From Vibrio sinensis (GTDB lineage Bacteria > Pseudomonadota > Gammaproteobacteria > Enterobacterales > Vibrionaceae): DNA of 64,000 bases. Both the position numbers and the translations under genes were made by a program. The DNA lies in NCBI RefSeq assembly GCF_003605645.1, contig NZ_QVMU01000001.1, forward strand, positions 1 through 64,000, given 5' to 3'. The notes under the pieces were generated by a model. That model saw nothing but the letters and a program-made list of their open reading frames with translations, was not told where the DNA came from and ran no database searches. Below are positions 15,858 through 22,939 of this stretch, in pieces (the stretch's first letter is position 1; every line of letters begins with the position of its first letter).

Positions 15858-16751
15858 TTATTGGTGGAATCCTGCATTCTGCATTTTATTCAAAACAACT
15901 TCTTTTTGGCTTTCTGTGAGTGTTCTGATTGGTAAGCGAGGATTACCAGCATCAATGCCGTGTAATTGCATAGCGACTTTGCCAGCGGCGACACCACCAA
16001 ACTCGACTAGAACACGGATCAAAGCGATAACAGCATCCATTTTCTTGTTAACTTCTTTTATGTCACCAGCGTTAAATGATTCAATGATTGAGTTAAAATG
16101 GTCTGCAGCATAGTTGTATGTACTGCCTACAGCACTCTCTGCTCCAACTGCTAATGCGGCTGGTAGGAATTCATCAACACCCCATGGAATATTAAATTTG
16201 CCATCTAGAACTCGAACGCAACGCTGGTATTCGTAAATATCAACATGGTTGAATTTAACACCAGCAAGATTTGGAATTCTCTTATCCGCTTCGATCAAAA
16301 ATTGCTCCATATCTAACATTACACCAGACATACCTGAATGGTAGTAATAGAACTCTTTTGATGGAGCCGCAGCAGCAACTGTCGCACAGTACTCAACAAG
16401 GTCAGCGATTGAACCAGGTTTAAAGAAGCTCGGTGCTATAACGGATGTGGCGAGAATATCTAATGTTTCTGCATGCTTAGTTAATTCGATAGTATCAACG
16501 ATTGATAGAGCACCAGTATGAAGAATGATATCCATTTTTCCGTTGATGGCTTCAACCCATGCTTCTGCAATGGCTTTACGTTCAGCGACGCTACATTGGA
16601 TACCCTCACCAGTTGTACCGCATGCGTAGATGCCTTTGACGCCAGTAGCAATCAGATGCTTCGCGATCTTATCGATCTCTGGATAATTTACGCTACCGTC
16701 GACATTAAATGGAGTATGTGGCGCTGCAATTAACCCTTTAAGACGTTTCAT
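15858..16751 (-). CDS. nanA: N-acetylneuraminate lyase
   Basis: A 297-residue TIM-barrel aldolase that cleaves Neu5Ac into pyruvate and ManNAc. The Schiff-base lysine is Lys166 in AGVKFNHVD and the catalytic tyrosine is Tyr137 in FYYYHSG, one residue from or equal to their E. coli positions. The substrate-carboxylate motif GTTGEG is at 45-50. The length is normal. The gene diverges from nanR across a 235-base region with at least two NanR-type boxes, so it is likely induced by a sialic acid breakdown product. AGGAAACC precedes its ATG. Confidence 0.95.
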   Translation of the reverse strand: MKRLKGLIAAPHTPFNVDGSVNYPEIDKIAKHLIATGVKGIYACGTTGEGIQCSVAERKAIAEAWVEAINGKMDIILHTGALSIVDTIELTKHAETLDILATSVIAPSFFKPGSIADLVEYCATVAAAAPSKEFYYYHSGMSGVMLDMEQFLIEADKRIPNLAGVKFNHVDIYEYQRCVRVLDGKFNIPWGVDEFLPAALAVGAESAVGSTYNYAADHFNSIIESFNAGDIKEVNKKMDAVIALIRVLVEFGGVAAGKVAMQLHGIDAGNPRLPIRTLTESQKEVVLNKMQNAGFHQ

Positions 16752-16797
16752 AGTGGTTTCCTTTGTGGAGTTTTATTTCTAAAATTAAGCAAACTTG

Positions 16798-16812
16798 TGA
16801 AGTTAAACTTTA
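16798..16812. promoter_or_regulatory. Candidate NanR box near nanA
   Basis: TGAAGTTAAACTTTA fits the 15-base form TGAAG-N5-CTTCA with one mismatch. It lies 47 bases upstream of the nanA start. A weaker copy, TGGAGTTTTATTTCT, overlaps the nanA leader at 16766-16780. Confidence 0.6.
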
Positions 16813-16910
16813 TGCTATAGCGTTTTTAGTCTTTTTCAACAGGGTTATTTTTGAAATGTGATGTAATGATGGTTTTTGTGTTGTGCTTTGACGTTTCTCG
16901 TTTTCAAAGG

Positions 16911-16925
16911 TGAAGCTTTACTTCA
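16911..16925. promoter_or_regulatory. Candidate NanR box near nanR
   Basis: TGAAGCTTTACTTCA has perfect TGAAG/CTTCA arms. It lies 62 bases upstream of nanR, in the shared nanA-nanR control region. Confidence 0.7.
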
Positions 16926-16986
16926 TTAATCAGATTGGCTGCGTTAATATATTCAGTAGAAAATTAATTATAATTGGATTTTAGTC

Positions 16987-17856
16987 ATGGCTGAGAAGAG
17001 AATAAAAACGAACGTTGGAGCGATCATTCCAACGATTAACAGTGTGTATGAGAGTCTTTCTCCAGCTCAAAAAAAGATAGCAGACTTTGTGCTCGAGTCA
17101 CCAAGTGAAGCGTCAGAGTTATCGGTTTCTGAACTCTCAAAAGTGACTGATTCGAGTGATGCATCCATTATTCGGTTTTGCCGTTACATTGGTTTTGATG
17201 GGTTGAAAGACTTCAAAGCTGGGTTAGGTATTGAGATCGCCAAACTGAATTTTGATGACTCTATATTAGACACCGATATTGAGCCAAGCGATGAATCGAG
17301 CGTTGTTGCCATGAAGCTAAAGTCTCGATTAGATAATGTTATTTCTGAAACAATTAATCTATTGAATTTCAGTGAGCTCGATAAGGTGGCGGAGTGCATG
17401 AGCCAGGCCAAATCCGTTGCTGCTATTGGTGTAGGGTCATCCGGCATTACCGCCGCTCAGGTTAAACACAAGTTCATGCGTATTGGTATGAATGTTGATG
17501 CTTTTGTCGATGGACACAACATGTATATGAAAGCTGCCTTGATGAATCAAGGCGACGTTCTCCTGGGGATTTCCCATTCTGGAACAACCAATGAGCTTAT
17601 TAAATCGTTTAAGATAGCAAAGGAGAGCGGGGTCACGACGGTAGCGATTACACATAACCCTCGTTCTGCGCTGGCTAAGTGTGCGGACTATGTTCTAATT
17701 AACGGCAATAGACAAAGCCAACTACAAGGTGACTCAATCGGAACTAAGATTGCTCAGTTATTTGTTGTTGATCTAATTTATAGCGTGTTAGTCAAAACTG
17801 ACATGACTGATAAAATGAGCAAAAAATCGAGAACCATTAAAGTAGTGGTAAAGTAA
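16987..17856 (+). CDS. nanR: RpiR-family sialic acid regulator
   Basis: A 289-residue regulator. The N-terminal RpiR helix-turn-helix (about residues 10-85) contains LSPAQKKIADFVLESPSEA and LSKVTDSSDASIIRFCRYIG. The C-terminal SIS domain (about 125-255) contains AAIGVGSSGITAAQVKHKFM and LLGISHSGTTNELIKS, which bind phosphosugars. In vibrios, NanR of this family represses nan genes and is released by ManNAc-6-P. It is divergent from nanA and precedes nanE. Repeated TGAAG-N5-CTTCA boxes lie on both sides of the gene. A strong hairpin at 17874 follows it. Confidence 0.9.
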   Translation: MAEKRIKTNVGAIIPTINSVYESLSPAQKKIADFVLESPSEASELSVSELSKVTDSSDASIIRFCRYIGFDGLKDFKAGLGIEIAKLNFDDSILDTDIEPSDESSVVAMKLKSRLDNVISETINLLNFSELDKVAECMSQAKSVAAIGVGSSGITAAQVKHKFMRIGMNVDAFVDGHNMYMKAALMNQGDVLLGISHSGTTNELIKSFKIAKESGVTTVAITHNPRSALAKCADYVLINGNRQSQLQGDSIGTKIAQLFVVDLIYSVLVKTDMTDKMSKKSRTIKVVVK

Positions 17857-17863
17857 AACTTCA
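17849..17863. promoter_or_regulatory. Candidate NanR box overlapping the nanR stop codon
   Basis: TAAAGTAAAACTTCA has one mismatch in the left arm. It overlaps the end of nanR. Confidence 0.45.
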
Positions 17864-17873
17864 TATCCAAAGT

Positions 17874-17903
17874 GGGTAGAGTGAGTATTCTGTCACTCTA
17901 CCC
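17874..17903 (+). terminator. Hairpin after nanR
   Basis: An 11-base perfect stem, GGGTAGAGTGA with TCACTCTACCC, and an 8-base loop. No T-run follows, so it may terminate weakly or protect the transcript end. Confidence 0.55.
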
Positions 17904-17992
17904 AACCTCAAATAATCCTACCTATATCTCAGAACTAGCCGATTTGCCTTAGTCCACCTGTGATACTTGTCAATAATTGTTAAAATCCAGAT

Positions 17993-18007
17993 TGAAGTTT
18001 TACTTCA
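17993..18007. promoter_or_regulatory. Candidate NanR box upstream of nanE
   Basis: TGAAGTTTTACTTCA is perfect in both arms, and the symmetry extends one base each side. It lies 59 bases before the nanE ATG. A degenerate copy, TGGAGTTTAACTTTA (18052-18066), overlaps the nanE ribosome site and start codon. Confidence 0.72.
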
Positions 18008-18065
18008 AAATATATAGATTGAATGAAAACTTACTTACCAAGGTTTCATTTTGGAGTTTAACTTT

Positions 18066-18761
18066 ATGAAAGCCGAGATCTTATCCAAATTAAAAAGTGG
18101 TTTTGTATCATCCTGCCAACCGGTAGACGGTAGCCCTATGGACACGCCTAGTATTGTTGCCGCCATGGCACTTGCTAGTGAATTAGGTGGCGCAGCAGGC
18201 TTACGTATCGAGGGAATTGATAATCTAAAAGAAGTCGTAAAAGTCGTCTCAATTCCAGTCATTGGTATTGTTAAACGAGATCTAACTGAGTCACCGGTAA
18301 GAATTACGCCTTTTTTAACCGATGTTGCTGATCTATCAGATGCAGGAGCAACAATCATTGCGTTTGATGGCACTGGGAGAGTTCGGCCAAATGATATCAA
18401 ATCTTTGATTGCTGCTATTCATGCTTGTGATTGTTTAGCAATGGCTGATTGTTCAAATGTCGAAGATGCTCAAACTTGCTTCGAATTAGGTGCTGACATT
18501 ATCGGTACGACACTATCAGGATATTGCGGCGGAGAAACACCAAAAGAACCTGACTTTGATTTTATTAAATCACTTGCGAATACAGATATGTTTGTCATGG
18601 CAGAGGGACGCTTTAATTCACCGGAATTAGCAGCCCAAGCCATTATCTCTGGTGCGGACTGTGTCACGATCGGCTCTGCGATTACACGAATTGAATACAT
18701 TTGCGAATGGTTCAATGAAAGCATCAGTGAAGCGCGGATTGTCAGAGAGTCTTTATATTGA
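18066..18761 (+). CDS. nanE: N-acetylmannosamine-6-phosphate 2-epimerase
   Basis: A 231-residue TIM-barrel enzyme that converts ManNAc-6-P into GlcNAc-6-P. Family motifs are SCQPVDGSPMD, GAAGLRIEGIDNLK, PVIGIVKRDL, IIAFDGTGRVRP, LAMADCSNVEDA, GTTLSGYCGG and VMAEGRFNSPE. The catalytic Lys is in IVKRD and the Glu in AEGR. I place the start at the ATG at 18066 with GGAG 9 bases upstream; the longer frame begins at a TTG with no ribosome site. It should be the first gene of the nanE-nanQ-nanX-nanY-nanC run. The kinase that makes its substrate (NanK) is not encoded in the window. Confidence 0.93.
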   Translation: MKAEILSKLKSGFVSSCQPVDGSPMDTPSIVAAMALASELGGAAGLRIEGIDNLKEVVKVVSIPVIGIVKRDLTESPVRITPFLTDVADLSDAGATIIAFDGTGRVRPNDIKSLIAAIHACDCLAMADCSNVEDAQTCFELGADIIGTTLSGYCGGETPKEPDFDFIKSLANTDMFVMAEGRFNSPELAAQAIISGADCVTIGSAITRIEYICEWFNESISEARIVRESLY

Positions 18762-18897
18762 TGAAACAAAAACGCTAATAGCCATCAGTGAAAGTGTCGT
18801 AAGTGTAAAACAAATACGCCGACAAAAACGATATCGGGGAAAGTATCAATCTTGTTTAGGGTAGATCTCTAGGCATTAAAAATAAATTGGAGTTTGC

Positions 18898-19377
18898 ATG
18901 ATTTTAGGGAATTTAAACGATATTAATCTAAAGAATGATATACCAGAGCAAATTTGGAATGCTCTTAAATTTGTTCGAGATAATGATTTAAATAAATTAG
19001 ATGACGGTAGATACAACATCGATGGTGATAATCTTTTTATCAATGTAATGACCGTTGACTCAGTGTCAAAAGATTCGAAGTCTTGCGAATTACATCGTAA
19101 TTACGCCGACATTCAAATACTAATCGAAGGTGAAGAATTAATGGAGTATGCCACCTCGAGAGAAGAATTTTTGCCAGTAACTGAATATGATGCTACCAAC
19201 GATTTTCAATCAATAAATCCGACTGGTGGTGTTTCTACCCTAATTTTAAAACCGAATATGTTTGCTGTTTTTTACCCAAATGAGCCTCATAAGCCGACTT
19301 GTTTCATTAATGAAATAAAAACAATTAGGAAAGCAGTGCTCAAAGTACACACTAATTTTTTACAGAAATTAATTTAA
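18898..19377 (+). CDS. nanQ: YhcH-family sialic acid anomerase
   Basis: A 159-residue cupin-like protein of the YhcH/YjgK/YiaL family. Family signatures are ELHRNYADIQILIEGEE (metal-binding His and Glu) and FYPNEPHKPTC. E. coli YhcH has been characterised as an anomerase that speeds interconversion of alpha and beta Neu5Ac and has been named NanQ. TTGGAG lies before the ATG. The gap from nanE is 136 bases and to the transporter is 11 bases. It is somewhat AT-richer than its neighbours. Confidence 0.85.
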   Translation: MILGNLNDINLKNDIPEQIWNALKFVRDNDLNKLDDGRYNIDGDNLFINVMTVDSVSKDSKSCELHRNYADIQILIEGEELMEYATSREEFLPVTEYDATNDFQSINPTGGVSTLILKPNMFAVFYPNEPHKPTCFINEIKTIRKAVLKVHTNFLQKLI

Positions 19378-19388
19378 GAGGTTTCACT

Positions 19389-20711
19389 ATGTTTGCGTGG
19401 TATAAAGAAGTTACATCACCGCAGAAAAAAGCCATATTTTCTGCTTGGCTCGGGTATGTTTTTGATGGTTTCGATTTCATGCTCATCTTCTACATTATGT
19501 ATCTCATTAAGCCAGAGCTTGGTTTAACTGATATGGAGGGCGCGTTTCTCGCAACGGCAGCATTTGTCGGCCGTCCATTAGGGGGTGCAATTTTTGGTTT
19601 GTTAGCTGACCGCTATGGGCGCAAACCATTAATGATGTGGGCTATTGTTGCTTATTCAGTCGGTACTGGTTTAAGTGGACTTGCCGTCAGTGGTTTGACT
19701 CTAGCCCTTGCTCGTTTCGTTGTAGGCATGGGTATGGCGGGTGAGTATGCTTGTGCATCAACTTATGCTGTTGAAAGTTTTCCTAAGCACCTTAAAGCAA
19801 AAGCAAGTGCGTTCCTTGTGAGTGGTTTTGGCGTAGGTAACATCATCGCTGCTTATTTCATGCCTGCATTCGCAGAGGCATTTGGTTGGCGTATGGCGTT
19901 CTTCGTCGGTTTAACACCAATTCTTCTTGTCCTTTATATTCGTTCTAAAGCGCCTGAATCAAAAGAATGGGAAGATGCTAAAAAAGCGCGTGAAGCTTCT
20001 GGTGAAGTTCGCCAATACGAGAGTTTCTTCTCAGTATTGTGGGGCGCTCTAAAAGGTCTATTTAATCCAACACAATTGCCACTTACTTTAGTCGTGTTTG
20101 TCGTGCTGTTCTCAATCTTTGGTGCAAACTGGCCTATCTTCGGTCTATTACCGACCTACATGGCAGGTGTTGGTTTTGAAACTGCAGTTATATCTAAACT
20201 GATGACTGCTGCTGCATTTGGTACCGTAGCAGGTAACATTACGTGGGGTCTACTTGCTGACCGATTTGGTTTGAAAAAGACATTTGTTCTTGGTTTGTTA
20301 TCGTCTTTCTTCTTCATTATTCCATTATTCATGATTCCAGAAGGTAATAACTTCTTATTAGGTTTATGCCTATTCGGCCTGATGTTTACTAACGTTGGTG
20401 TTGGCGGACTTATGCCTAAGTTTATTTATGATTACTTCCCATTAGAAGTACGTGGTTTAGGTACTGGCTTAATTTATAACCTTGCAGCAACATCGGGCAC
20501 ATTTAACTCAATGGCTGCAACCTATATCGGCCTTACGTATGGCCTAGGTACAGCACTGACTTTCGTTGTTTCATTCTGGACCTTTACATTAGTTACGATT
20601 ATCGGCTTCGGTATTCCAGATTGGCTACTCGTTCGCGCTAACAAAAAACGCGCAGCAAAAGCAGCCCAAGTGGAAGCGGCACAACTTGAAACTGCACAAG
20701 TGTTGAAATAA
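19389..20711 (+). CDS. nanX: MFS transporter of the YjhB/NanX type (2,7-anhydro-Neu5Ac)
   Basis: A 440-residue, 12-span major facilitator protein. The N-terminal AWLGYVFDGFDFMLIFYI, LADRYGRKPLMMWAI (MFS motif A), GEYACASTYAVESFPK and FLVSGFGVGNIIAAYF closely match what I recall of E. coli YjhB. YjhB was shown to import 2,7-anhydro-Neu5Ac and was renamed NanX. It resembles NanT less: NanT is longer (about 496 residues) with an extra central pair of spans. The oxidoreductase gene that follows is the matching NanY. The C-terminal tail is a run of Ala, Gln and Lys. Substrate is inferred from similarity and context. Confidence 0.8.
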   Translation: MFAWYKEVTSPQKKAIFSAWLGYVFDGFDFMLIFYIMYLIKPELGLTDMEGAFLATAAFVGRPLGGAIFGLLADRYGRKPLMMWAIVAYSVGTGLSGLAVSGLTLALARFVVGMGMAGEYACASTYAVESFPKHLKAKASAFLVSGFGVGNIIAAYFMPAFAEAFGWRMAFFVGLTPILLVLYIRSKAPESKEWEDAKKAREASGEVRQYESFFSVLWGALKGLFNPTQLPLTLVVFVVLFSIFGANWPIFGLLPTYMAGVGFETAVISKLMTAAAFGTVAGNITWGLLADRFGLKKTFVLGLLSSFFFIIPLFMIPEGNNFLLGLCLFGLMFTNVGVGGLMPKFIYDYFPLEVRGLGTGLIYNLAATSGTFNSMAATYIGLTYGLGTALTFVVSFWTFTLVTIIGFGIPDWLLVRANKKRAAKAAQVEAAQLETAQVLK

Positions 20712-20724
20712 GTGAAATACCAGG

Positions 20725-20748
20725 CTGTGCGATGTATTCGTCGCACAG
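20725..20748 (+). other. Intercistronic hairpin between nanX and nanY
   Basis: CTGTGCGA pairs with TCGCACAG around an 8-base loop. An A-run, not a T-run, follows. It may stabilise the upstream mRNA rather than terminate it. Confidence 0.5.
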
Positions 20749-20784
20749 TCAAAAAAAATTAGTTTATTTAAAAAGGATATGGAT

Positions 20785-21891
20785 ATGACTCGTTATGGCG
20801 TAGTAGGTACAGGTTATTTTGGTGCTGAATTGGCTCGTTTTATGAAAGAAGTCGAAGGCGCTGAAATTACAGCGATTTACGATCCTGAAAATGCAGCCTT
20901 AATCGCTGAAGAATTAAATTGTGTCGCGACTGCTTCATTAGAAGATCTTGTCTCTCGAGATGATGTTGACTGCGTTATTGTCGCATCACCAAATAATGCT
21001 CATAAAGAGCCAGTACTTGCAGCAGCTCGCCATGGAAAGCATGTTTTTTGTGAGAAGCCAATTGCTCTAAACTATCAAGACTGTTGTGAAATGGTTGAAG
21101 CTTGTAAACAGGCTGGTGTTAAGTTTATGGCGGGTCACGTGATGAACTTCTTTAACGGTGTTCGTCATGCTAAGCAGCTTATTAAAGAGGGCGTTATTGG
21201 TAACGTACTCTCATGTCACACCAAGCGTAACGGTTGGGAAGATGAGCAGCCGACAATTTCATGGAAGAAGATGCGTGAAATTTCTGGCGGACACCTATAC
21301 CACCACATTCACGAGCTCGACTGTGTTCAGTTTTTAATGGGTGGTGGGCCAGAAAAAGTGACCATGACCGCTGGCAACCTTGCACATAAGGGACCAGGCT
21401 TTGGTAACGAAGATGACATGTTGTTCTTAAATCTTGAGTTTGCCGATGGTCGTTTTGCGACTCTAGAGTGGGGCGGCGCTTTCCATTGGCCAGAGCATTA
21501 CGTGTTAATTCAAGGCGAGAAAGGCGCGATTAAGATTGATATGCAAGAAACAGCCGGTACTTTGCGTATTAATGGTAAGAATGAGCATTTCCTTGTCCAT
21601 CAGAGTCAAGAAGAAGATGATGATCGTCGCGCAGGCAATACCAACAGTGAGATGGATGGTGCAATAGCATACGGTAAACCTGGTAAGAAAACGCCAATGT
21701 GGCTTTCATCGGTGATGAAGTTAGAGATGCAATATTTGCATGATCTATTGAATGGTATGGAACCATCAGAAGAATTTGTTGCGTTAATTACAGGCGAAGC
21801 CGCTACTTCCGTCATTGCGACAGCTGATGCTGCTACCGCTTCTCGATATGAAGACCGCAAAGTTAAAGTATCTGAAATACTATCAAAATAG
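20785..21891 (+). CDS. nanY: Gfo/Idh/MocA-family oxidoreductase, YjhC/NanY type
   Basis: A 368-residue NAD(P)-dependent enzyme. The Rossmann motif VGTGYFGAEL is near the N-terminus, followed by HVFCEKPIAL (the EKP motif) at about residue 92 and a C-terminal beta-sheet domain with GGHLYHHIHELD, which carries the probable catalytic His. E. coli YjhC and Ruminococcus gnavus NanOx, of this family and size, convert 2,7-anhydro-Neu5Ac to Neu5Ac. The pairing with a NanX-type transporter supports this. I use the ATG at 20785, with AAAAGG 8 bases upstream; an ATG at 20779 is too close to that site. Confidence 0.82.
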   Translation: MTRYGVVGTGYFGAELARFMKEVEGAEITAIYDPENAALIAEELNCVATASLEDLVSRDDVDCVIVASPNNAHKEPVLAAARHGKHVFCEKPIALNYQDCCEMVEACKQAGVKFMAGHVMNFFNGVRHAKQLIKEGVIGNVLSCHTKRNGWEDEQPTISWKKMREISGGHLYHHIHELDCVQFLMGGGPEKVTMTAGNLAHKGPGFGNEDDMLFLNLEFADGRFATLEWGGAFHWPEHYVLIQGEKGAIKIDMQETAGTLRINGKNEHFLVHQSQEEDDDRRAGNTNSEMDGAIAYGKPGKKTPMWLSSVMKLEMQYLHDLLNGMEPSEEFVALITGEAATSVIATADAATASRYEDRKVKVSEILSK

Positions 21892-21926
21892 TTGTTTCAA
21901 TAAGTAAAAACAAAAAATAAATAACG

Positions 21927-21958
21927 ATATATAGCCGGATAATAATTCGGCTATATAT
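21927..21958 (+). terminator. Hairpin between nanY and nanC
   Basis: ATATATAGCCG pairs with CGGCTATATAT around a 10-base loop, followed by a short TTTG. It is a weak terminator or processing site 40 bases before the porin gene. Confidence 0.55.
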
Positions 21959-21997
21959 TTGTTCGAGAAGATTTTATTTATATTATAAAGGTGAAAA

Positions 21998-22678
21998 ATG
22001 AAAAGTTCCTTATTGATTGGCGCGTTGTTGTTAACGCCGTTTGCTGCATCTGCAACCTCTTATGTTACAGGTAATATTCAATTCCATAATAATAAAACGG
22101 TGACTTCGGATGAAACTTCAAAAATTGAAGCCGGACATGTATTTAAAAATTCAATCGGTAATATGACCGCATTTGTAGAGTTCTCTTCTATTCCAATTGG
22201 TGGTTACAGTAGTGAAGAGGGTAAAGCAAACGACCCATATATTACATTGGGGCTAGAGCAAAGCTACGCAGTTACTAATAAACTTTGGGTAGCATTGGGC
22301 TATCACCACTTATTACAAGCTGGTGAAACTGTTCAGCTTCGACCATTATTGAAATTTGGCTATAACTTCGAAAATGGCTTTGCATTTTCTAACCGAACTC
22401 GTTTCCACATTGATGAAACGGATGCTGATAAAGGTATGTTCCAAGTCCGTTATGACAATAAAATTAGCTACTCATTTAAAGATATTCCAGTAAGAGTTCA
22501 CTATAACAACGTTTACCATGTTAATGATGAGGGAGATAACCCAATGGATCATGAGGTCCGTATTCAGTGGACTCGTGATGGTGTTCAACCTTACTTTGAA
22601 AACCGTAGCCAAGGACACGGAGTCTCTGGTAAGAAAGTAAATAATGCGCTTGTATTTGGTGCATCATACGCATTCTAA
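21998..22678 (+). CDS. nanC: KdgM-family outer-membrane porin, NanC-like
   Basis: A 226-residue protein with a 19-residue signal peptide (ending AASATS) and a 12-strand beta-barrel pattern that ends in Phe (ASYAF), as expected for outer-membrane insertion. It matches the KdgM oligogalacturonate porin family, to which the E. coli sialic acid channel NanC belongs. Motifs include LWVALGYHHLLQ, NGFAFSNRTRFH and PYFENRS. The position between the NanX/NanY genes and the sialidase indicates uptake of sialic acid or its 2,7-anhydro form across the outer membrane. Confidence 0.87.
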   Translation: MKSSLLIGALLLTPFAASATSYVTGNIQFHNNKTVTSDETSKIEAGHVFKNSIGNMTAFVEFSSIPIGGYSSEEGKANDPYITLGLEQSYAVTNKLWVALGYHHLLQAGETVQLRPLLKFGYNFENGFAFSNRTRFHIDETDADKGMFQVRYDNKISYSFKDIPVRVHYNNVYHVNDEGDNPMDHEVRIQWTRDGVQPYFENRSQGHGVSGKKVNNALVFGASYAF

Positions 22679-22939
22679 TTATTAGAATTAAATAGCTAAT
22701 TAATGCACTACCTCCTTTAGTTTCAATAAGTACCGTTTCACAATATAGTTATTTTAATAGTTAAGATTTACATTTTAAAATTAGTTAGCTATTTGTTTTA
22801 TCAAGTTTAAGTAATCGTATTCATATTTTAAGTAATGCCATTTGTCCATTGATGTTTAATTTTGTTTTTTCTGTTTAATTTTAAATGAAAATAATAAAAA
22901 TTATTTATGTGTTAGGGTTAATTACAATGAGAGGTTTCA

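Noticed and set aside
15847..16113. 88-codon plus-strand ORF over the nanA 3' end
   Set aside because: It is antisense to the conserved nanA C-terminus and overlaps the intergenic boundary without a ribosome site.
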